Source: an uncultured Bacilli bacterium
Lineage (GTDB): Bacteria > Bacillota_I > Bacilli_A > RF39 > UBA660
Direction of reading: 5' to 3'
Length of the DNA: 10,341 nt
NCBI GenBank assembly: GCA_947627405.1
Contig: CANQVY010000036.1
Coordinates: forward strand, 1-10,341
Below the pieces are notes generated by a model. That model had not been told where the DNA came from and did no database searches. It saw nothing but the letters and a program-made list of their open reading frames with translations. Shown here piece by piece: positions 1 to 5,811 of the stretch (positions are counted from its first letter, which is position 1; each line of letters starts with the position of its first letter). The position numbers and the translations under genes are program-made.

Positions 1-2152
1 AAAACAAAGTTTTCGCCTTAATGGTATCATGAATATACTCAAGGATTGCTTGGGCTAAACTCATTCCATCATAAGTAGCTGTCCCCCTACCTAGTTCATC
101 AAACAAAATTAAACTATTTTCAGTTGCTTCTGTAATGGCTAAATTGGCTTCTTTCATTTCCACCATGAAAGTAGATTCACCACTTACTAAATCATCACTC
201 GCACCAATTCTTGTAAATATTTTATCAAATATTGGAATTTTACAACTTTTAGCAGGTACATAGCATCCAATTTGAGCCATAATAACAATAATAGCAAGTT
301 GCCGCATATAAGTACTTTTTCCAGCCATATTTGGACCTGTAATAAGTAAAATATCCGTATCCTTATTCATAAGAATATCATTAGAAACATAATCTATTTT
401 ATTTACTTTTTCAATAACCGGATGACGACCATCAATAATTTTAATACATCTTTCTTCAGTAAGTTCTGGTTTTACATAACCATTTTCTTCTGAAACTAAT
501 GCTAGAGATTGCATCATATCCACTTCTGCAATGATTTTGGAAATCGCTTGGATTCTATGTATATAAGTACGAACAACATCTCTTATCTCAAGAAATAACT
601 TATATTCCAATTGTATAATTTTTTCTTCTGCTCCTAATATAATATTTTCTTTTTCTTTTAATAAAGGAGTAATAAATCTTTCACAATTAGCTAATGTCTG
701 TTTTCTTTCATAATTGTATTCTTCTTTAATGAAAGCAACGTTGCCTTTACTTATTTCAATGTAATAACCAAATATCTTATTAAACCCAATTTTTAAATTT
801 TTAATTCCTGTTCTTTCTCTTTCTTCATTTTCAATACTTAAAATAAAGTCCTTCGAATTTTTTCGAATATTTTTTAATTCATCCAATTCTTCATTATAGC
901 CTTCTTTAATTAAAGAACCTTCTCGAATTGTAATAGGAGCATCTTCAAAAATTGATCGTTCAAGCAAATGATATAAATCATCTAAAGTTTCAATATTTTT
1001 ATCATACTTTAATTGCTCTAATATATGATGAATAAGTGGTAGTTCTTTTAAAGAATTTTTCAATTGAAGTAAATCTCTAGCATTTAAATTTCCATAACTA
1101 ATTCGTGAAGAGAGCCTTTCTAAATCATAAACCTGATTTAAACTTTCTCTAAGCTCATCCCTTAAAATAAATTCCGTTCTTAATTTTTCTATGATTGCAT
1201 ATCTTCTTTGAAGCTCTACTTTATCAACCAAAGGATTTTCTATATTGTATTTTAATAAACGTGAACCCATTGCTGTTTTATTCTTATCCAAAAGCCAAAA
1301 TAGACTGTATTGTTTATCATTATTTCGTATAGTTTGTACCAACTCTAAATTATGTTTTGTATGAATATCAAATAATAAATAATCCTGTTCATTGACTTTT
1401 TTACATTTTTGAAGATGCATCAAGTTTCCTTTTTTCGTATCTAAAAAATAACAGATCAAATGCTTTACTGTAGTCTGTAATCGAATATCATGCAAATCCT
1501 CATATACGTAGGAATAATCTTCATCTTCATAAATATCATCCCGAAAAGTAACTAAGATATTATATTTTTTTCTTAAATCATTCACAATTTCACGATCGAT
1601 CTTGGAATTGACAATGACTTCTTTTATATTTTTATTTGCAATCGATTTTAGCAATTGATCTTTATCATAAGCAAGAATAAAAGCATAAAAATCTCCTGTA
1701 GAAATATCTGCATAACTAATTCCATAACAATATTCAAAATCATAAATATTTCCTACATAGTTGTAATCCTTACTGTTTAAGGAATCATCCAAGCGAGTTC
1801 CTTTTGTTACTACTTGAATTACATCCCTTTCAACCATACCTTTTGTTTCTTTTGGATCTGTAAGTTGCTCACATATTGCGACTTTGTATCCTTGTTCAAT
1901 TAACTTATCTAAATAAGACTTATAGGCATGATAAGGAACTCCACACATCGGGATTCTCTCTTCAAGACCTGCATTTTTTCCAGTCAATGCTAATTCGAGT
2001 ACTTTACTACATAAAAGTGCATCTTCAAAGAACATTTCATAAAAATCTCCTAATCGAAAAAACAAAATTGTATCTTCATAGCCTGCTTTAATATCTAAAT
2101 ATTGTCGCATCATAGGGGACACTTTTTTTAAATCTACTTCACTACGTTTCAT
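1..2152 (-). CDS. mutS: DNA mismatch repair protein MutS, C-terminal end cut off by the window edge
   Basis: MutS recognises mispaired bases and small loops in DNA and uses ATP to recruit MutL. The 717 residues visible begin MKRSEVDLKKVSPMMRQY. The mismatch-reading motif GDFYEMF is at residues 35-41, with Phe37 and Glu39 in the places of the E. coli Phe36 and Glu38. Middle connector, lever and clamp regions follow. The ATPase has Walker A GPNMAGKST (606-614), Walker B LFDE (Asp685, Glu686) and the GRGTATYDG segment (688-696). The reading frame stays open to base 1 and breaks off just before the expected STHYHEL switch motif, so about 130-140 residues (rest of the ATPase and the C-terminal helices) lie outside. 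The ATG at 2150-2152 is preceded by AGGTGA, 5 nt upstream (2158-2163). The gene has its own promoter and probably leads into mutL outside the window, as is usual in Bacillota. No frameshift or missing catalytic residue was seen. Confidence 0.97.
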   Translation of the reverse strand, partial: MKRSEVDLKKVSPMMRQYLDIKAGYEDTILFFRLGDFYEMFFEDALLCSKVLELALTGKNAGLEERIPMCGVPYHAYKSYLDKLIEQGYKVAICEQLTDPKETKGMVERDVIQVVTKGTRLDDSLNSKDYNYVGNIYDFEYCYGISYADISTGDFYAFILAYDKDQLLKSIANKNIKEVIVNSKIDREIVNDLRKKYNILVTFRDDIYEDEDYSYVYEDLHDIRLQTTVKHLICYFLDTKKGNLMHLQKCKKVNEQDYLLFDIHTKHNLELVQTIRNNDKQYSLFWLLDKNKTAMGSRLLKYNIENPLVDKVELQRRYAIIEKLRTEFILRDELRESLNQVYDLERLSSRISYGNLNARDLLQLKNSLKELPLIHHILEQLKYDKNIETLDDLYHLLERSIFEDAPITIREGSLIKEGYNEELDELKNIRKNSKDFILSIENEERERTGIKNLKIGFNKIFGYYIEISKGNVAFIKEEYNYERKQTLANCERFITPLLKEKENIILGAEEKIIQLEYKLFLEIRDVVRTYIHRIQAISKIIAEVDMMQSLALVSEENGYVKPELTEERCIKIIDGRHPVIEKVNKIDYVSNDILMNKDTDILLITGPNMAGKSTYMRQLAIIVIMAQIGCYVPAKSCKIPIFDKIFTRIGASDDLVSGESTFMVEMKEANLAITEATENSLILFDELGRGTATYDGMSLAQAILEYIHDTIKAKTLF

Positions 2153-2172
2153 TCACTTCACCTGCTTTATTT

Positions 2173-2181
2173 ATTATAACA
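2173..2181 (-). promoter_or_regulatory. Extended -10 promoter of mutS
   Basis: On the minus strand the sequence TGTTATAAT is a perfect extended -10 element (TGn plus TATAAT, hexamer at 2173-2178). It sits about 20 nt upstream of the mutS start codon, giving a leader of roughly 14 nt. At a 16-18 nt spacing no TTGACA-like -35 is visible; that position is occupied by the T tract of the preceding gene's terminator. This fits a -35-independent extended -10 promoter. Confidence 0.6.
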
Positions 2182-2188
2182 ATTTTAT

Positions 2189-2219
2189 AAAAAGAAAAAA
2201 AGAGATTTTCTAAAATCTC
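2189..2219 (-). terminator. Rho-independent terminator of the surface protein gene
   Basis: On the minus strand the arms GAGATTTT and AAAATCTC (2202-2219) form a 6-8 bp hairpin with a very short loop. Directly after it comes a T-rich run, TTTTTTTCTTTTT, at 2189-2201. It lies about 25 nt after the TAG stop of the surface protein gene and just before the mutS promoter, so it separates the two transcription units. Confidence 0.85.
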
Positions 2220-2244
2220 CTTTAAAAAACTTTTGAATTGATTC

Positions 2245-3063
2245 CTATTTAGTCATTGCCTTTTTAATTGAATATCCAAGTGCTATAGATCCTACTAAAG
2301 CAATCGCTACATAAAGAATAATCGCATCATATGTATTTGGATTTTCTTTGGCTTGATTATCTGGTTTTACTGTTTGTGTTTCTACTACTGGTTTTGGTGG
2401 TAATTCTGTATATACATCTACTCCATAGTCTGCTTTGATATTACAAAACCATAAGTATTTTACACTTACCTCTTCTTCACTTGCTGCTGGTCTTTTAGCA
2501 TCTGTAGTCCCTAACGTATCTAAATCAATATCCTTTGTTTTAGCAATTTCTTCATCCCATAGCAATATACTAACGTTTACATACGTTTTTTCGCCTTCCA
2601 CTCTTATTTCCCATCGATAAGTGTAAACCCCTTCTTTATCAATGATTGCTTTAAATTCTGCATCTCCGTTAGTTATAATTTCAAAATGATCTCCTACTTT
2701 TGTAGTTGTAATTACTTCTTCATTTACATACGCTCCTGCTTTATTTTTCAAAGCCAATGAAACTTCAAATAATTCTCCATTTTCATAATTTGCTGAATTT
2801 AATGCTACATAAGTTTCCTCTTGGATCGTATCAGCTAACTTTTGTGTACTTGCATAACTATATGGTCCTTTTTTCATTCCAGATTCAACTAGAGTTTCTT
2901 CACTCCCTTTTAGATTTGTTATATTATCTGTCTTTTTTGTAGCTGTTCCATAATATTCTGTTTTCCAATCTGCATATTTCCATTTTGTTAGTGCACTTGC
3001 AGGTTGTATAGATAACCCAAATACAACAGCTATTGCTATTACAATACTTACTATTTTTTTCAT
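2245..3063 (-). CDS. Secreted surface protein with C-terminal NPNTYD sorting-like anchor, function unknown
   Basis: I do not recognise a named family. The 272-residue product starts with a classical signal peptide: MKK, a hydrophobic stretch to about residue 18, then QPASA with likely cleavage after Ala24. The mature part is polar and rich in beta-type segments (for example FEVSLALKN and YTYRWEIRVEG), with a single Cys in KYLWFCNIKADYG. A Pro/Lys-rich linker (PPKPVVETQTVKPDNQ) leads to NPNTYD at 241-246, a hydrophobic helix at about 247-265 and a basic tail KKAMTK. This order (motif, helix, positive tail) is the layout of a sortase substrate, but the motif is not LPxTG. Anchoring by sortase is therefore an inference; simple membrane anchoring by the helix is the alternative. 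The gene forms its own unit, with a strong promoter, a 45-nt leader and a terminator. Its G+C content seems somewhat higher than that of its neighbours. Confidence 0.85.
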   Translation of the reverse strand: MKKIVSIVIAIAVVFGLSIQPASALTKWKYADWKTEYYGTATKKTDNITNLKGSEETLVESGMKKGPYSYASTQKLADTIQEETYVALNSANYENGELFEVSLALKNKAGAYVNEEVITTTKVGDHFEIITNGDAEFKAIIDKEGVYTYRWEIRVEGEKTYVNVSILLWDEEIAKTKDIDLDTLGTTDAKRPAASEEEVSVKYLWFCNIKADYGVDVYTELPPKPVVETQTVKPDNQAKENPNTYDAIILYVAIALVGSIALGYSIKKAMTK

Positions 3064-3078
3064 ATTTTCATCTTTTTT

Positions 3079-3106
3079 CGTTATTTAAAACAACGAATTC
3101 TCCTTT
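3079..3106 (-). promoter_or_regulatory. Leader with strong Shine-Dalgarno and hairpin, far from the start codon
   Basis: On the minus strand AAAGGAG (3100-3106) is an excellent ribosome binding site, but the ATG of the surface protein is 36 nt further on. Between them CGTTGTTTTAAATAACG (3079-3095) can fold into a 7-bp stem with one G-T pair and a 3-nt loop. The site is perfectly spaced (6 nt) for TTG TTT TAA, a two-codon frame inside the hairpin. Only AAAAAAGATGAAAAT lies directly before the ATG at 3061-3063, which is a poor site. No upstream start in frame is possible because of the TAA in the hairpin. Confidence 0.45.
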
Positions 3107-3114
3107 CTATTTTG

Positions 3115-3142
3115 ATTATAGCATTTCACACACTTACATCAA
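3115..3142 (-). promoter_or_regulatory. Promoter of the surface protein gene
   Basis: The minus strand has TTGATG as -35 (3137-3142), a 16-nt spacer and TATAAT as -10 (3115-3120), extended by TGC (3121-3123). The transcription start should fall near 3108, giving a leader of about 45 nt. It is the most complete promoter in the window. Confidence 0.75.
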
Positions 3143-3174
3143 GCAATTTCCATCTTTTTTTGACAAATAGAACC

Positions 3175-3190
3175 TACTTTACGTAAAGTA
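3175..3190. promoter_or_regulatory. Perfect 16-bp palindrome upstream of the surface protein promoter
   Basis: TACTTTACGTAAAGTA is identical to its reverse complement over all 16 bases. It lies about 32 bp upstream of the -35 of the surface protein gene, roughly -67 to -82 from the predicted start, and 105 bp downstream of the pilin-like gene. It could be a binding site for a dimeric regulator. It is not followed by a T run on either strand, so it is not a terminator. The rest of 3191-3295 is AT-rich with only imperfect inverted repeats and no convincing terminator for the pilin-like gene. Confidence 0.35.
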
Positions 3191-3295
3191 AATGATTTAT
3201 AAACCCATGCTCTGATTCTCATATAATATTATTTCTTAAATATCAAAGAGAAAAATGTTTTATCATCTTATTTTAAATATCCAAAAACAAAATTT

Positions 3296-3490
3296 TTAAT
3301 CTTTCCAATTGTAACAAGTACCCGAATAATAAGTACATCGATTCAATTCATCTTCTACATCTTGTGCATATTCGCTCGTTATATTTTTATTGCTATTCAT
3401 AATATCCAATGTTAAAAATAATATCAAACTAGCTAGTGCCATCATTCCATAAACCATAGTCGTAACAGCAAATCCCTTATTATTAAGCAT
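3296..3490 (-). CDS. Small pilin-like single-helix membrane protein
   Basis: The 64-residue product begins MLNNKGFAVTT, which resembles the class III (type IV pilin) leader: a short polar start, Gly6 before Phe7, then one hydrophobic helix at about 8-28. The usual Glu at mature position 5 is Thr11 here, so processing by a prepilin peptidase is uncertain. A charged region follows (about 40-51). The tail contains Cys52 and Cys59, six residues apart, which could form a small disulfide loop outside the cell. The start ATG is 15 nt after the rsmD stop and has AGGTGG a suitable distance upstream, so it is probably translated from the same message. No assembly ATPase, peptidase or other pilin gene is in the window. 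It could be a minor pilin, or simply a small membrane protein of unknown job. Confidence 0.7.
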   Translation of the reverse strand: MLNNKGFAVTTMVYGMMALASLILFLTLDIMNSNKNITSEYAQDVEDELNRCTYYSGTCYNWKD

Positions 3491-3505
3491 TTTTCCACCA
3501 CCTAT

Positions 3506-4054
3506 TTATCCTAATTTATATATAATGACATATTTATCTCCATATTTTTTCTTTTTTATCTGTCGCAAATGATTATACTTTTCTTTCAAATGATCTTTTA
3601 TAGTTTCACAAATCAACAAACCCTCTTTATTTAATAGATTACATTCCAAAACATAGGTAATTATATTTTCATATATATCTTCTTTATACGGAGGATCCAA
3701 AAATAGAATATCAAATCGAATTTTATGTTCATTAAAATATTTTAATGCTTGCATATAGTCCAACAAAAGTGTTGTACATCGATCTTGAATTTCAAAAGAT
3801 TGAATTGTATGTTTTATATCTTGAATACACAATTTATTTTTATCAACAAAATAACAGTGTAACGCTTGATTTGAAATTGCTTCTATACCAATCGATCCAC
3901 TACCTGCGAATAAATCTAAGAAAACACTATTTTCTAAATAAGGAGAAAGCATAGCAAATAAACTTTCTTTTACTCGATCCATAGTAGGTCTAGTTCCCTC
4001 TATTTTTTTATTTTTGATCACTCGTCCTTTTAAAGTACCACTTATAACTCTCAT
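3506..4054 (-). CDS. rsmD: 16S rRNA (guanine(966)-N(2))-methyltransferase RsmD
   Basis: RsmD transfers a methyl group from S-adenosylmethionine to N2 of G966 (E. coli numbering) of 16S rRNA during small-subunit assembly. The 182 residues start MRVISGTLKGR, the normal N-terminus of the family, with RPTMDRVKESLF at 22-33. The SAM-binding motif LDLFAGSGSIGIEA is at 46-59, an acidic residue (Asp70) ends the second strand, and the catalytic LDPPY is at 118-122. Length and motifs are complete. A longer frame from a TTG at 4063 is possible, but the ATG at 4052-4054 is preferred: it overlaps the upstream stop as ATGA, a typical coupling arrangement, and gives the standard family start. The YlbF-family gene followed by rsmD matches B. 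subtilis ylbF-ylbG-ylbH, without the small ylbG. Confidence 0.96.
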   Translation of the reverse strand: MRVISGTLKGRVIKNKKIEGTRPTMDRVKESLFAMLSPYLENSVFLDLFAGSGSIGIEAISNQALHCYFVDKNKLCIQDIKHTIQSFEIQDRCTTLLLDYMQALKYFNEHKIRFDILFLDPPYKEDIYENIITYVLECNLLNKEGLLICETIKDHLKEKYNHLRQIKKKKYGDKYVIIYKLG

Positions 4055-4347
4055 AAACCACAACTCTTTTTTCCATGAATTTCTTTAAATTTCTGGTTCA
4101 TATTTAAAGATAAGAAATAAAGTTCATTTTCCATTTGCTTATATTTTTTAACAATAGGCATTGTTATAATTTTTCTTTTTAGATCTATAAGATGATCAGA
4201 AGAAATATTTTCTTTTCGAATTTCATGTAGTAATTCTTTTAATTCTTTATCTTCTTCAATTTTTTCTTTTATTTGCTTAAACTTTTGAATTTCTGTGCTT
4301 TTTTCAAATAGATCTATAATTTCATATACTTTATCAATTAATTCCAT
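4051..4347 (-). CDS. YlbF/YmcA-family small helical protein
   Basis: The 98-residue product is almost entirely alpha-helical and charged. Its core, about residues 1-45 (ELIDKVYEIIDLFEKSTEIQ onward, through IKEKIEEDKELKELL), resembles the YlbF/YmcA family. In B. subtilis these proteins form the RicAFT (Y) complex, which binds RNase Y and affects mRNA maturation, competence and biofilm formation. Its position directly upstream of rsmD supports YlbF itself. It is much shorter than B. subtilis YlbF (about 150 residues) and keeps a single Cys near the C-terminus (KKSCGL), whereas the B. subtilis complex carries iron-sulfur clusters. Neither partner gene is in the window. It starts 18 nt after the PncC stop; the stop TGA overlaps the rsmD ATG. 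The family is fairly likely; the exact member is uncertain. Confidence 0.75.
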   Translation of the reverse strand: MELIDKVYEIIDLFEKSTEIQKFKQIKEKIEEDKELKELLHEIRKENISSDHLIDLKRKIITMPIVKKYKQMENELYFLSLNMNQKFKEIHGKKSCGL

Positions 4348-4365
4348 AGCACCATCCCAAAATCA

Positions 4366-4833
4366 TTATAATATGATTTCTTTTAGTAAGCAAGTCGTAG
4401 CTTCCAAAACTTGTTTTTTATTCTCTTCACGTGTGTTTTTTTCTACTTCAATTTTTTTCTCATAATATTGATCTTGATCTTGATCATAAACACAGACAAA
4501 AACAACATTATCTTGACCATACATATTCTTAGCATCCAATCGATTGAGTTTACCAGTAATTCCAATTCCGTAATTACTTCCAGTATAAGTACAGATCGCT
4601 TTAGCCATACTCCTAGCTACTTCCATACTATAAACACTATACTGTTCAATGAGTTCTTTATCGACTCCCATCTTAATTTTAAATTCATTGCTATAAGTAA
4701 CGGCACTAAATTTTAAAACTTTACTGGAATCTTCAATATTGGTGATCGAATGAACAATATACCCTCCAGTACAAGATTCCATTGTCGCAATGGTCTTATT
4801 CTTCATAATTAATTTTTGTACAATATTTTTCAT
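4366..4833 (-). CDS. Stand-alone CinA C-terminal domain protein (PncC-like nicotinamide-nucleotide amidase), divergent
   Basis: The CinA C-terminal/PncC family deamidates nicotinamide mononucleotide to nicotinate mononucleotide, recycling the by-product of NAD-dependent DNA ligase. The 155-residue length fits a domain without the N-terminal CinA part. MESCTGGYIVHSIT (18-31) contains the conserved ESCTGG with the presumed catalytic Ser20. AVTYSNEFKIKMGV (44-57) matches the segment with conserved Tyr-Ser and Lys. YSVYSMEVARSMAKA (65-79) matches the usual 'GAVS..VA..MA' helix. The normal TGIAGP motif is replaced by TGKLNRLDAKN (93-103), so it belongs to a divergent branch and activity is not assured. 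It lies 19 nt after corA with AAAGAGG as ribosome site. A hexamer repeated three times (4468-4485) encodes DQDQDQ. Family assignment is firm; enzymatic function is inferred. Confidence 0.85.
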   Translation of the reverse strand: MKNIVQKLIMKNKTIATMESCTGGYIVHSITNIEDSSKVLKFSAVTYSNEFKIKMGVDKELIEQYSVYSMEVARSMAKAICTYTGSNYGIGITGKLNRLDAKNMYGQDNVVFVCVYDQDQDQYYEKKIEVEKNTREENKKQVLEATTCLLKEIIL

Positions 4834-4852
4834 AAAAACCTCTTTTCTTTAT

Positions 4853-5797
4853 TTATAACATACCCTTCTTTTTAAAGATCCATGCCAGTAACAAAGACAA
4901 CAATACCGAAATACCAATAATGATTATAAAACTATATGGATTTGAACCAATATCTCCTAAAAATACATTCATACCCAACATAGAAGAAATCATAGTCGGT
5001 ACAGAAAAAATAATAGTAATAGATGCCAAAAATTTCATAATATCATTTAAATTATTTGAAATAATCGTTGCGTAAGTATCGGTCATGGAAGTCAGTATCT
5101 CTCTATAAATATCGGCCATCTCAATAGCTTGCTTATTTTCAATAATCGCATCTTCTAATAAATTCAAATCTTCTTCATACATTGGAATCAAATTTCCTTT
5201 ATTTAACTTTTCTAACACAACATCATTTGCTTTTAATGAAGTAATAAAATAAGTAAGTGTTTTTTCTATATTCAAAAGAGTTACCAATTCTTTATTATTG
5301 GTTGATTTATATAATGTTTTTTCTTTTTTATTAATATCTTCATTAATTGCCTTTAATTCAAGTTGATAAAGACTTGCTATATGAAGCAGGATTTGAATGA
5401 CAAATTTTGTTTTTTTCTTTATATCAAAATCTTTTATTTTCTCCTTTTTAAAATCATCAAATATATCCAATGATTTTAAAGAAACTGTAATGAAATATTC
5501 ATCGTTTAAAATTAAACCTAAAGGATACGTATTATATTTATGTTTATATTGATTATCTATTATATACGGTGTATCAATAACAATTAATGTAGATCCTCCT
5601 TCAATTTCTATACGCGGCAATTCTTCTTCATCCAACAACTTTTTTAACAAATCGATATTCGTATTGGTTTGTTCAGAAATTTTTTGAATTTCTTCTTGAG
5701 TTGGATTGATCATTTCAATCCAACATAATTTTTCGATATTTTCAATTTTTTCTACTTTATACATATTTTCTTTATTAGTACGATAGATATTTATCAT
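4853..5797 (-). CDS. corA: CorA-family divalent cation (Mg2+) transporter
   Basis: CorA proteins are homopentameric channels for Mg2+ (some also Co2+ or Ni2+) in the cell membrane. The 314-residue product has a large cytoplasmic N-terminal domain with the early CorA pattern WIEMINPTQEEIQKIS and the segment EEELPRIEIEGGSTLIVIDTP, then long charged helices (about 130-250). The C-terminus has two membrane helices, about 256-274 and 291-308, separated by the signature GMN at 275-277 (as LGMNV; the preceding Tyr of YGMN is Leu) and the external loop FLGDIGSNP. It ends in a basic KKKGML tail, as expected. Length is normal. The start ATG is preceded by a near-perfect ribosome site overlapping the stop of the ABC gene, so both are on one transcript. 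No Mg2+ riboswitch was seen, and the 12-nt gap leaves no room for one. Confidence 0.92.
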   Translation of the reverse strand: MINIYRTNKENMYKVEKIENIEKLCWIEMINPTQEEIQKISEQTNTNIDLLKKLLDEEELPRIEIEGGSTLIVIDTPYIIDNQYKHKYNTYPLGLILNDEYFITVSLKSLDIFDDFKKEKIKDFDIKKKTKFVIQILLHIASLYQLELKAINEDINKKEKTLYKSTNNKELVTLLNIEKTLTYFITSLKANDVVLEKLNKGNLIPMYEEDLNLLEDAIIENKQAIEMADIYREILTSMTDTYATIISNNLNDIMKFLASITIIFSVPTMISSMLGMNVFLGDIGSNPYSFIIIIGISVLLSLLLAWIFKKKGML

Positions 5798-5803
5798 TAT
5801 ATA

Positions 5804-5811
5804 CCCTCCTT
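5804..5811 (-). promoter_or_regulatory. Strong ribosome binding site of corA overlapping the stop codon of the upstream ABC gene
   Basis: The minus strand reads AAGGAGGG followed by TATATA and the corA ATG, an ideal 6-nt spacing. The first two A bases belong to the TAA stop (5810-5812) of the ABC subunit. Ribosomes ending the ABC gene are therefore placed directly on the corA site. Confidence 0.8.

Noticed and set aside
1876..2091. Plus-strand open frame inside mutS
   Set aside because: It lies fully antisense to a well-supported MutS coding region, has no ribosome site and no recognisable features.
3160..3165. TTGACA on the plus strand as a -35 of a plus-strand transcript
   Set aside because: No TATAAT-like hexamer follows at 16-18 nt and no plus-strand gene or RNA structure is visible downstream.
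3210..3250. Imperfect inverted repeat after the pilin-like gene as its terminator
   Set aside because: The arms are short and bulged, the loop is long, and no T run follows on the minus strand.
4051..4053. Possible Mycoplasma-type code (TGA as Trp)
   Set aside because: No in-frame TGA occurs within any long gene, and TGG is used for Trp. The single TGA, ending the YlbF-family gene, fits a normal ATGA overlap.
4055..4063. TTG start for rsmD, three codons upstream
   Set aside because: The ATG overlapping the upstream stop as ATGA gives the standard family N-terminus MRVISG.
4365..4370. TATAAT directly before the YlbF-family gene as an internal promoter
   Set aside because: It overlaps the stop of the preceding gene, has no TG extension or -35, and would leave almost no leader before the ATG.
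4468..4485. Three tandem TTGATC hexamers as a phase-variation tract
   Set aside because: Only three units of six bases, in frame (DQDQDQ), so a change in number would not switch the gene off.
4411..4716. Plus-strand 101-codon frame antisense to the CinA/PncC gene, rich in Ile and Phe
   Set aside because: The composition is what reversed Lys/Glu codons produce. The opposite strand carries clear family motifs.
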